In this document: piece by piece, positions 52,313 through 59,603 of the stretch
Numbering within the stretch: the first letter of the stretch is position 1
Layout of the letters: every line of letters starts with the position of its first letter
Source of the DNA: DATJLY01 sp035604615
GTDB lineage: Bacteria > Pseudomonadota > Alphaproteobacteria > ATCC43930 > CGMCC-115725
Length of the DNA: 64,000 bases
Direction of reading: 5' to 3'
Assembly (NCBI GenBank): GCA_035604615.1
Contig: DATNID010000026.1
Span: 1-64,000, forward strand
Translations under genes and position numbers: made by a program
Notes under the pieces: model-generated
Database searches by the model: none
What the model was told of the DNA's origin: nothing
Seen by the model: the letters and a program-made list of their open reading frames with translations, nothing else

Positions 52313-52816
52313 TTAGGTGAAATAGCCACGTAGAAAATGTGCTTCCGTCGCGTCGAGTGCGGCGATCTTGGAATGAATTTCCGCGAACAGTTTCCGATGT
52401 AGAGTTGTGCGAGGATCGTTGGGATCGTGATCCCTCGACCACCGCTGGTCGTAGCGTCTCGTGCCGTACGGCTTCAAATCTCCATTCGCGAGCGGCCTAC
52501 TCGGATTTTCATCGTCAATTCTCACTTTAAGATTTGCGGTTGACCGACCACGCCGAATCGGTGGATTTCCGACGTCTAAAACGATACCACGCATCGTCAA
52601 GCCGCCGACCCCCGATTTCTCGTGTGTCCAGATAAACACCTCTTCCTGCTGAATCGGTTCACAGTCCTCATATAACCAGAGAGGACCGGTCTCAAACACT
52701 TTGTTCGACCCGAGCGTTGGTCGGTTGCATTTTATGATTATCGGCAATTCTCCCTCCGTCCGTCGCGTGATGACATTACTGACAGCCTGGCACTTTGCAT
52801 GCAGATTGATAGTCAC
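52313..52816 (-). CDS. Hypothetical protein downstream of the toxin-antitoxin pair
   Basis: The 167-residue protein starts at a GTG 5 bases after the antitoxin stop, behind AAGTCGA. The sequence is mixed and not GC-biased (VTINLHAKCQAVSNVITRRT, then PIIIKCNRPTLGSNKVFETGPLWLYEDCEP and EEVFIWTHEKSGVGGLTMRGIVLDVG). The last 50 residues are charged and helical. I do not recognise the family. Position implies co-transcription with the toxin and antitoxin genes. Confidence 0.55.
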   Translation of the reverse strand: MTINLHAKCQAVSNVITRRTEGELPIIIKCNRPTLGSNKVFETGPLWLYEDCEPIQQEEVFIWTHEKSGVGGLTMRGIVLDVGNPPIRRGRSTANLKVRIDDENPSRPLANGDLKPYGTRRYDQRWSRDHDPNDPRTTLHRKLFAEIHSKIAALDATEAHFLRGYFT

Positions 52817-52821
52817 TCGAC

Positions 52822-53118
52822 TTACGCCGCGCGGAGAGCCTTCTGCACCGTCTTCGGCGCGCGGTCGATCACGATAAGATAGGCGCGGGTCGGCCCCTCG
52901 GGCTGGCGATTGCCTTGCTCCCAATGGCGCAGCGTATTGATGCTGAAGCCGAACTGGGAAGCGAATTCCTCCTGCGTCATGCCGAGCTTGGTGCGGATAG
53001 CGCGCACGTCGATTCTGCGGGGGACATGGACGCGGTATTTGCTCTTTTCCGCTTCGCCGCGAGCGTATGCCAGCGCCTCTTCCAGGCCGCGCCGAATGCT
53101 ACTTCCCAACTTGCTCAT
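52822..53118 (-). CDS. XRE-type antitoxin (HigA-like)
   Basis: The 98-residue protein has a helix-turn-helix at about residues 38-90 (VRAIRTKLGMTQEEFASQFGFSINTLRHWEQGNRQPEGPTRAYL). Its N-terminal helix region probably wraps the toxin. The ATG overlaps the toxin stop (ATGA). The order toxin first, antitoxin second is that of HigBA-like modules. It likely represses its own operon through the palindrome at 53478. Confidence 0.85.
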   Translation of the reverse strand: MSKLGSSIRRGLEEALAYARGEAEKSKYRVHVPRRIDVRAIRTKLGMTQEEFASQFGFSINTLRHWEQGNRQPEGPTRAYLIVIDRAPKTVQKALRAA

Positions 53119-53471
53119 GGCATTGCCCTTCCATAACTCGTAACTAGCAGCTTCGTCAGGCGACGATATGCGTTTCGCTCTGCGTCGCTTAGATCGGCTC
53201 GCTCGTTCTTCGCGTAAGCCGTCAGCAGAAACACCGGCACACCGGCATCGTGGTAGAAATAGATCACCCTTGCACCGCCTCGCTTGCCACGACCGTCCAG
53301 GCGCCACCGCAGTTTGCGAACCCCGCCTGAGCCCTGAATGACATCGCCCGCAGTCGGGTTGTACGCGAGATAATCGACCAACGCTGCCAGCTCCACGCCG
53401 TCCAGCAGCTTGCGCGTCGCCGACAGGAACTCCGGCGTCTCCACGACGGCCAAGGGCGCGGATGAAGGCAT
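53115..53471 (-). CDS. RelE/HigB-type toxin
   Basis: The 118-residue protein from ATG 53471 has the RelE-superfamily pattern VVETPEFLSATRKLLDGVELAALVDYLAYNPTAGDVIQGSGGVRKLRW, then GGARVIYFYHDAGVPVFLLTAYAKNERADLSDAE. This is the subgroup paired with XRE antitoxins. Members cleave ribosome-bound mRNA. A TTG two codons upstream is also in frame, but the ATG leaves the operator free. Confidence 0.87.
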   Translation of the reverse strand: MPSSAPLAVVETPEFLSATRKLLDGVELAALVDYLAYNPTAGDVIQGSGGVRKLRWRLDGRGKRGGARVIYFYHDAGVPVFLLTAYAKNERADLSDAERNAYRRLTKLLVTSYGRAMP

Positions 53472-53477
53472 CTGCAA

Positions 53478-53498
53478 TACTAATCCATTGGATTAGTA
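53478..53498. promoter_or_regulatory. Perfect palindrome, likely operator of the toxin-antitoxin operon
   Basis: TACTAATCCA, one central T, then TGGATTAGTA: a 21-base perfect inverted repeat, 6 bases upstream of the toxin ATG and in the AT-rich promoter stretch. Autoregulation by the antitoxin is the expected use. Confidence 0.65.
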
Positions 53499-53574
53499 GA
53501 ATCAACCAGAGCGATGACCGAAGACGGTGCTAGAATGCATGTCCTTACGCGGCCATCGGCGAGGGGAGGCGCAT

Positions 53575-54783
53575 ATGGCACAACGATCGATCGCGACCGC
53601 GTTGGCGGTTCTGTTCTGCGCGGCCTACGCCGCCGCTCCGGCCCGGGCCGAGAAGAACTACGGTCCCGGCGTCAGCGACACCGAGATCAAGCTCGGCCAG
53701 ACGCAACCCTATAGCGGCCCGCTCTCGGCCTTGAGCGCGGTCGGGCGCGCGCAGGGCGCCTATATCAAGATGATCGACGACCAGGGCGGCATCAACGGCC
53801 GCAAGGTCAACCTGATCAGCCTCGATGATGGCTACAGCCCGCCCAAGACGGTGGAGCAGACGAGGAAGCTGGTCGAGGAGGACGGCGTCCTCGCCATCTT
53901 CGGCTCGCTCGGCACGCCCGCCAACACGGCGATCTACAAATATCTCAACGAGCGCCACGTGCCGCAGCTCTTCATCGCCAGCGGCGCCTCCAAATGGCGC
54001 GATTACAAGACCAGCCCGTGGACGATCTCCGGCACGATCAACTACGTGATCGAAGGCGGCATCTACGGCAAATACATCCTGCGCCAGCATCCCGACGCCA
54101 AGATCGCGGTGCTCTATCAGAACGACGATTTCGGCAAGGATTACCTGAACGGCCTGAAGGAGCGGCTGGGCGACCGCGCCAACATGATCGTCGCCACGGC
54201 GAGCTACGAAACGAGCGATCCGACCATCGATTCCCAGGTCATCTCGCTCAAGCAATCCGGCGCCGACACGCTGGTCGAATTCTCGCTCACCAAGTTCACC
54301 TCGCAGGCGATCCGCAAGGTCGCCGAGCTCGGCTGGAAGCCCACGCATTTCGTGCCCAGCACGTCGAACGGCATCGGCGCCGTGCTGACACCCGCCGGCA
54401 TCGACAATTCGATCGGCCTCTTGAGCGCCCAGACCAACAAGACCGCGTCCGATTCGCAATGGGCAAACGATCCCGGCTACAAGGACTGGCTCGTCTTCAT
54501 GCACAAATACCTGCCCGACGCCGACATCAACGACATCTACTACGTCGCGGGCTACAATCAGGGGCAGCTCATCGTCCAGGCGCTCCGGCAATGCGGCGAC
54601 GAGCTCACGCGCGAGAACCTGATGCGGCAGGCGACCAACCTCAAGAACGTCCAGACCACCATGTCGCTCCCCGGCATCACCGTCACGACCAGCCCGACCG
54701 ACTACGACGTCTATCATTCGGCACGCCTGTCGCGCTTCGACGGCAAGAGCTGGGTGCTGTTCGGCGACCTGATCAGCAATTGA
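53575..54783 (+). CDS. Branched-chain amino acid ABC transporter substrate-binding protein (LivK-like)
   Basis: The 402-residue periplasmic type I binding protein has a signal peptide ending at about residue 23 (AAAPARA). The mature start, YGPGVSDTEIKLGQTQPYSGPLS, and later IFGSLGTPANTAIYKYLNERHVPQLFIASGASKW and IAVLYQNDDFGKDYLNGLKE are typical of Leu/Ile/Val or aromatic-compound receptors (Peripla_BP_6). No permease or ATPase genes adjoin it. A partial 5' copy lies at 52089. Confidence 0.9.
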   Translation: MAQRSIATALAVLFCAAYAAAPARAEKNYGPGVSDTEIKLGQTQPYSGPLSALSAVGRAQGAYIKMIDDQGGINGRKVNLISLDDGYSPPKTVEQTRKLVEEDGVLAIFGSLGTPANTAIYKYLNERHVPQLFIASGASKWRDYKTSPWTISGTINYVIEGGIYGKYILRQHPDAKIAVLYQNDDFGKDYLNGLKERLGDRANMIVATASYETSDPTIDSQVISLKQSGADTLVEFSLTKFTSQAIRKVAELGWKPTHFVPSTSNGIGAVLTPAGIDNSIGLLSAQTNKTASDSQWANDPGYKDWLVFMHKYLPDADINDIYYVAGYNQGQLIVQALRQCGDELTRENLMRQATNLKNVQTTMSLPGITVTTSPTDYDVYHSARLSRFDGKSWVLFGDLISN

Positions 54784-55313
54784 GGCTGGCGAGTCCTGCC
54801 GTGATTGGAGCGCACGATCTTTGATCCCGGACGGAGGCGCACCACATAGCGTGGGCAAATCGCCCTTCGGCGTGGGCCACGGGCGCCAAAAAAGCGATTT
54901 TGCGAAACGAACCCAATTTTCTATGATTTAGTGTGCTCGATTCCCGCGTCGCGGGTTGTCGCCTTCCCGCCATGGTTAATCGAACCTTGCGATTTGCGGG
55001 CGATTGGTTATAGACAGGGGTGCGGCGCGAAACGGCTTCTTTTTAACGCGAAATTAAGCCTGACGCCCGCAGGCTGGGCGCGAGCCGAGGGGATTTATTC
55101 ACATGGTTCGGACGATCGTGACAGGCGCGATTCGGGGCGGCGACGCTCCGGGCGGTTGCGCGCGCGCGTCCGGCCGGTGCGGCAGGCCTGGGAGCGAGGG
55201 AGGGCTGCGACTTACCGGCCCCTGAGCGCGGTCATGACCCGAGCCTGTCCGCGCGGTCAGGGGTGAAGCCGTTACGGCTCGTACGTCGCTCCCGAGACAA
55301 AAGGACCCGCGCC
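54784..55313. other. Intergenic region and long leader of leuA
   Basis: No convincing gene lies in these 530 bases. A good promoter lies at 54987-55014. The leader downstream holds a 40-codon frame (55103-55225, MVRTIVTGAIRGG...), a stem AGCCTG/CAGGCT near 55057 and a palindrome AGCCG-TTA-CGGCT at 55267-55279 shortly before leuA. The frame is not rich in leucine. Confidence 0.35.
54987..55014 (+). promoter_or_regulatory. Putative leuA promoter
   Basis: TTGCGA and TATAGA are separated by 16 bases in an AT-rich stretch. Transcription from here would leave a leader of about 290 bases before leuA. Confidence 0.45.
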
Positions 55314-56891
55314 ATGAGCGCCAGTACCCATCGCCAGACTCCCGAAGCCCCCCCGAAGAACCGCGTCATCATCTTCGACACCACCTTGCGCGACGGCGAG
55401 CAGTCGCCGGGCGCGTCGATGAACCTCGACGAGAAGATCAAGATCGCGTTGCTGCTCGAGGAGATGGGCGTCGACGTGATCGAAGCGGGATTTCCGATCG
55501 CCTCCAACGGCGATTTCGAGGCCGTGCGCGAGATTGCGAGGCTGGTCGAGAACGCCAGCGTGTGCGGCCTCGCCCGCGCCGGCCGCGGCGACATCGAGCG
55601 CTGCTGGGAAGCGGTCCAGGAATCGCCCCGCCCGCGCATCCACACCTTCATCTCGACCTCGCCGCTGCACATGAAGTTCAAGCTCCAGATGGAGCCCGAG
55701 GCGGTGCACCAGGCGGTGATCGACAGCGTCTCGCTCGCCCGCAACCTGTCCCCGGACGTCGAATGGTCGTGCGAGGACGGCTCGCGTACCGAGCACGACT
55801 TCCTGTGCCGCACGGTCGAGAGCGCGATCAAGGCCGGCGCCCGGACCATCAACATCCCCGACACGGTGGGCTATGCCGTGCCGGAGGAGTTCGCGGCCTT
55901 GATCCGCATGCTGTTCGACCGCGTGCCCAACATCGACCAGGCGGTGATCTCGGTCCATTGCCACAACGATCTCGGCCTCGCCGTCGCCAACTCGCTGGCC
56001 GCGGTGGGGGCGGGCGCGCGCCAGGTTGAATGCACCGTCAACGGCCTGGGCGAGCGCGCCGGCAACGCCTCGATGGAAGAGATCGTCATGGCGCTCAAGA
56101 CGCGCCACGACCGCATGCCCTTCATGACCGGCGTCAAGTCCGAGTACATCACCCGCGCCTCGCGCCTGGTCTCGGCCGTCACCGGCTTCGTGGTGCAGCC
56201 CAACAAGGCGATCGTCGGCGCCAACGCCTTCGCGCACGAGAGCGGCATCCACCAGGACGGCATGCTCAAGCACGCCGGCACTTACGAGATCATGACGCCG
56301 GAATCGGTCGGCCTCAACAAGTCCACCCTCGTCATGGGCAAGCATTCGGGCCGCCACGCCTTCAAGATGAAGCTGAAGGAGCTGGGCTTCGAACTCGGCG
56401 ACAACGCCTTGAACGACGCCTTCCGCCGCTTCAAGGATCTGGCCGACCGCAAGAAAGACGTCTATGACGAGGACATCGTCGCGCTCGTCGACGACGAGAT
56501 CCAGCACGGGGCCGAGCGCATCCGCTTCGTGTCGCTCGGCATCGTCGCCGGGTCCAAGGGGCCGCAGACGGCGGAGCTCGAACTCCTGGTCGACGGCGCG
56601 GTCCAGAAGACCACGACCCATGGCAACGGCCCGGTCGACGCGACCTTCAACGCGATTCGCGCGCTCGTACCCCACACCGCCCGCCTGCTGCTCTACCAGG
56701 TCAACGCCGTGACCGAGGGCACCGATGCGCAGGCCGAGGTGACCGTGCGGCTCGAGGAGGGCGGCAAGACCGTGGTCGGCCAGGGCGCCGACGTTGACAC
56801 GCTCGTCGCCTCCGCGCGAGCTTATATACATGCCTTGAACAAGCTGCTGACGAAGCGGGCAAAGACCGCGCCCGCTGCGTTGTCGGCATAA
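55314..56891 (+). CDS. leuA: 2-isopropylmalate synthase
   Basis: This is the first committed step of leucine synthesis, condensing acetyl-CoA and 2-oxoisovalerate. The 525-residue protein has the TIM barrel with IIFDTTLRDGEQSPGASMN, SVHCHNDLGLAVANSLAAV and GERAGNASMEEIVMAL. Its hinge includes AHESGIHQDGMLKH. The C-terminal LeuA regulatory domain for leucine feedback is complete. It is separate from ilvIHC but in the same region. Confidence 0.96.
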   Translation: MSASTHRQTPEAPPKNRVIIFDTTLRDGEQSPGASMNLDEKIKIALLLEEMGVDVIEAGFPIASNGDFEAVREIARLVENASVCGLARAGRGDIERCWEAVQESPRPRIHTFISTSPLHMKFKLQMEPEAVHQAVIDSVSLARNLSPDVEWSCEDGSRTEHDFLCRTVESAIKAGARTINIPDTVGYAVPEEFAALIRMLFDRVPNIDQAVISVHCHNDLGLAVANSLAAVGAGARQVECTVNGLGERAGNASMEEIVMALKTRHDRMPFMTGVKSEYITRASRLVSAVTGFVVQPNKAIVGANAFAHESGIHQDGMLKHAGTYEIMTPESVGLNKSTLVMGKHSGRHAFKMKLKELGFELGDNALNDAFRRFKDLADRKKDVYDEDIVALVDDEIQHGAERIRFVSLGIVAGSKGPQTAELELLVDGAVQKTTTHGNGPVDATFNAIRALVPHTARLLLYQVNAVTEGTDAQAEVTVRLEEGGKTVVGQGADVDTLVASARAYIHALNKLLTKRAKTAPAALSA

Positions 56892-56897
56892 TCATCC

Positions 56898-56938
56898 GCC
56901 CGCCCTCCTCCGGTCGCGGAGGAGGGCAGAGGGCGGGC
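56898..56938. terminator. Hairpin after leuA (terminator or REP-like element)
   Basis: CCCTCCTCCG and CGGAGGAGGG form a perfect 10-base stem around GTCG, with outer GCCCG/CGGGC reinforcement. There is no T-run, so termination would depend on other factors. It resembles the other REP-like hairpins of the window. Confidence 0.5.
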
Positions 56939-56998
56939 GCCGGATCGGGTGGCTTCACCAGGGACGTCTTTCGTCCCCAGCGATGGAACAGAGGACGC

Positions 56999-58039
56999 AT
57001 GTTCGGAAATTTGTTAGGCATTCTGTCGGCGGACATGGCGATCGACCTCGGCACCGCGAACACCCTCGTCTATGTCAAGGGCCGCGGCATCGTCCTGAAC
57101 GAGCCCTCGGTGGTGGCGATCGCCAGTGTCAAGGGCCGCAAACAGGTGCTGGCGGTCGGCGATGAGGCCAAGCTGATGCTCGGCCGCACGCCTGGCAACA
57201 TCCAGGCGATCCGCCCCTTACGCGACGGCGTCATCGCCGATTTCGAAGTCGCCGAGGAGATGATCAAGCATTTCATCCGCAAGGTGCACAACCGACGCAG
57301 CTTCGCCAGCCCCCAGATCATCATCTGCGTGCCCTCGGGCTCGACCGCGGTCGAGCGCCGCGCCATCCAGGAATCGGCCGAAAGCGCCGGCGCACGCCGC
57401 GTCTTCCTGATCGAGGAGCCGATGGCGGCGGCGATCGGCGCCGGGCTGCCGGTCACGGAGCCGACCGGCTCGATGGTGGTGGACGTGGGCGGCGGCACCA
57501 CCGAGGTCGCCGTGCTGTCCCTGGGCGGCATCGTCTACTCGCGCTCGGTCCGCGTCGCCGGCGACAAGATGGACGAGGCGGTGATCTCCTATATCCGCCG
57601 CAACCACAATCTGCTGGTCGGCGAATCCAGCGCCGAGCGCATCAAGAAGGAGATCGGCTCCGCCTGCATGCCCGAGGAGGGCGAGGGGCGGGTGATGGAG
57701 ATCAAGGGCCGCGATTTGTTGAACGGCGTGCCCAAGGAGATCGTCATCAGCGAGCGCCAGATCGCCGAGAGCCTGGCCGAGCCGGTCGGCGCCATCGTCG
57801 AGGCGGTCAAGGTCGCGCTCGAGCACACCGCGCCCGAACTCGCCGCCGACATCGTTGACAAGGGCATCGTCCTGACCGGGGGCGGGGCGCTGCTTGGAAA
57901 TCTCGACTACGTCCTGCGCCACGCGACCGGGCTGCCGGTCTCCATCGCCGACGACCCGCTGTCCTGCGTGGCGCTCGGCACCGGCCGCGCCCTCGAGGAG
58001 ATGAAGACGCTAAAAAGCGTTCTGATTAGCATGTACTAA
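56999..58039 (+). CDS. mreB: Rod shape-determining protein MreB
   Basis: This actin-like cytoskeletal ATPase directs side-wall synthesis. The 346-residue protein has MAIDLGTANTLVYVKGRGIVLNEPS (phosphate 1), EEPMAAAIGAGLPV, MVVDVGGGTTEVAVLSLGGIV (phosphate 2) and GIVLTGGGALLGNLD (adenosine site). It is the first gene of mreB-mreC-mreD-pbp2-rodA. Confidence 0.97.
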   Translation: MFGNLLGILSADMAIDLGTANTLVYVKGRGIVLNEPSVVAIASVKGRKQVLAVGDEAKLMLGRTPGNIQAIRPLRDGVIADFEVAEEMIKHFIRKVHNRRSFASPQIIICVPSGSTAVERRAIQESAESAGARRVFLIEEPMAAAIGAGLPVTEPTGSMVVDVGGGTTEVAVLSLGGIVYSRSVRVAGDKMDEAVISYIRRNHNLLVGESSAERIKKEIGSACMPEEGEGRVMEIKGRDLLNGVPKEIVISERQIAESLAEPVGAIVEAVKVALEHTAPELAADIVDKGIVLTGGGALLGNLDYVLRHATGLPVSIADDPLSCVALGTGRALEEMKTLKSVLISMY

Positions 58040-58138
58040 ACGCCTAATTGCATATACAAGATGAAGACGGTCGGTCGGATTCGGCACCGGGAGGACGCCG
58101 CATCGCGGACCGGCTAGGTCGGCAAGGACGGGCACGGG

Positions 58139-59029
58139 ATGAGACTTTCGCCCCCGGTCAAAGCGGCAGCACAGCGCCTGGCGCTGCCGATGCTCGTGTT
58201 CGTGGCGGGCACGCTGACCGTGCTCGGCAAGGGCGACCTCCTGCTCATCGACAAGGCGCGCTCCGCCATCGCCGACACCATGGCGCCGGCGCTCGAATTC
58301 GTCTCCCAGCCGCTGGCGGCCGGGTCGGCCGCGATCGCGGCGGTTGAGAACGTGGTCACGGTCTATCGCCAGAACGACGTTTTGCGCGAGGAGAACCAGC
58401 GCCTCCTGCAATGGGAGGAGGTGGCGCGCCGGCTGGCGGCCGAGAACCGCTCGCTGCGCGACCTCGACAAGCTGGTGCCCGATCATGTCGGCTCGCAGAT
58501 CGCGGCGCGGGTCATCGCCGATTCGGGCGGCGCCTTCGTGCGCAACGTGCTGGTCAATGCGGGGACGCGCGACGGCGTGGCGCGCGGTCAGGCCGGGCTC
58601 ACCGGCGAGGGGCTGATCGGCCGCGTCTCCGAGGTCGGCGAGCGCACCGCCCGGGTCCTGCTCCTCACCGATCTCAATTCGCACATCCCGGTCATGCTCG
58701 AGCGCACCAGCGCGCGCGCGCTGCTCGACGGCGACAATTCGGACCGGCCGCGCCTCGCCTTCCTCGACGCCAAGGCGCAGATCGACCTGGGCGACCGCGT
58801 CGTCACCAGCGGCAGCGGCGGCGTATTCCCGCCCGGCCTGCCGGTGGGGACCGTCACCTCGCTGGAGAACGGGATCGCGCGGGTCGAGCCCTATTCCGAG
58901 CTGTCGCGGCTCGACATCGTGCGGGTGGTGGATTACGGCCTCGAGGGCGTGCTGCCGCAGAGCGCGGTGCCGCCGCCGCGCGCGACCAAGCCGGCCAAAG
59001 GCCGCGCCGCCGCCGACGCGCCGCGATGA
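58139..59029 (+). CDS. mreC: Rod shape-determining protein MreC
   Basis: The 296-residue periplasmic scaffold of the elongasome has one membrane segment near 14-32 and a coiled coil (VYRQNDVLREENQRLLQWEEVARRLAAENRSLRDL). Two beta barrels follow (ARVIADSGGAFVRNVLVNAGTRDGVARGQAGL, GDRVVTSGSGGVFPPGLPVGTV). A short proline/alanine tail follows the barrels. It starts 99 bases after mreB. Confidence 0.93.
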   Translation: MRLSPPVKAAAQRLALPMLVFVAGTLTVLGKGDLLLIDKARSAIADTMAPALEFVSQPLAAGSAAIAAVENVVTVYRQNDVLREENQRLLQWEEVARRLAAENRSLRDLDKLVPDHVGSQIAARVIADSGGAFVRNVLVNAGTRDGVARGQAGLTGEGLIGRVSEVGERTARVLLLTDLNSHIPVMLERTSARALLDGDNSDRPRLAFLDAKAQIDLGDRVVTSGSGGVFPPGLPVGTVTSLENGIARVEPYSELSRLDIVRVVDYGLEGVLPQSAVPPPRATKPAKGRAAADAPR

Positions 59030-59081
59030 CGCGGATGGGTCGCAGTCCTCTCGTGCATTTCATCGCCGCCGGGGAGTCCCC

Positions 59082-59597
59082 ATGGCGCGGGTGATGGTGC
59101 CGCGCGACAGCGGCGCTCCCGGCCGCGTCGTGCCGTTCCTCTCGACCTTCGTGTTCGTCCTGGTCTCGGTCGTGCCGTTGCAGCTCCCGGGCTTCGCAGC
59201 GGTGACGCCGAGTTTCGCGCTCATGGCGGTGGCGCACTGGACCATCTACCGCCCCGACCTGCTGCCGCAATCGGCGGTGTTCGCGCTCGGCCTGCTGCTC
59301 GATCTTCTCAATGGCACGCCCTATGTCGGCACCATGGCCCTCACGCTGCTGGTCGCGCGCACCGCCGTCCTCACCCAGCGCCGGCACTTCGTCAACCGCG
59401 ACTTCACCGTGATGTGGCTCGGCTTCCTGGCGCTCGCGAGCGGCACGTTCGCGTTGTTGTGGGCGATCGTGAGCCTACTCAACGGCCACATCCTCGGGAC
59501 CAGGCCGTTCCTGTTCGAGGCGGCGCTGACAGTCGCGTGCTACCCGGTCGGGAGCTATCTCCTCGCGCGCCTCCACCGCGCCTTTCTGCGCGGCTGA
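59082..59597 (+). CDS. mreD: Rod shape-determining protein MreD
   Basis: The 171-residue integral membrane protein has about five hydrophobic segments and the MreD pattern PDLLPQSAVFALGLLLDLLNGTPYVGTMALTLLVA. It contacts MreC and the PBP2-RodA pair. It starts 52 bases after the mreC stop. Confidence 0.9.
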   Translation: MARVMVPRDSGAPGRVVPFLSTFVFVLVSVVPLQLPGFAAVTPSFALMAVAHWTIYRPDLLPQSAVFALGLLLDLLNGTPYVGTMALTLLVARTAVLTQRRHFVNRDFTVMWLGFLALASGTFALLWAIVSLLNGHILGTRPFLFEAALTVACYPVGSYLLARLHRAFLRG

Positions 59598-59603
59598 CCG
59601 CCG

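Noticed and set aside
52055..52333. A 92-codon plus-strand frame between ilvC and the toxin-antitoxin operon
   Set aside because: It reads the livK-like remnant in the wrong frame and continues into non-coding sequence; no family resemblance.
54931..55266. A 111-codon frame upstream of leuA
   Set aside because: It crosses the probable promoter and has arginine-rich random composition without a ribosome site.
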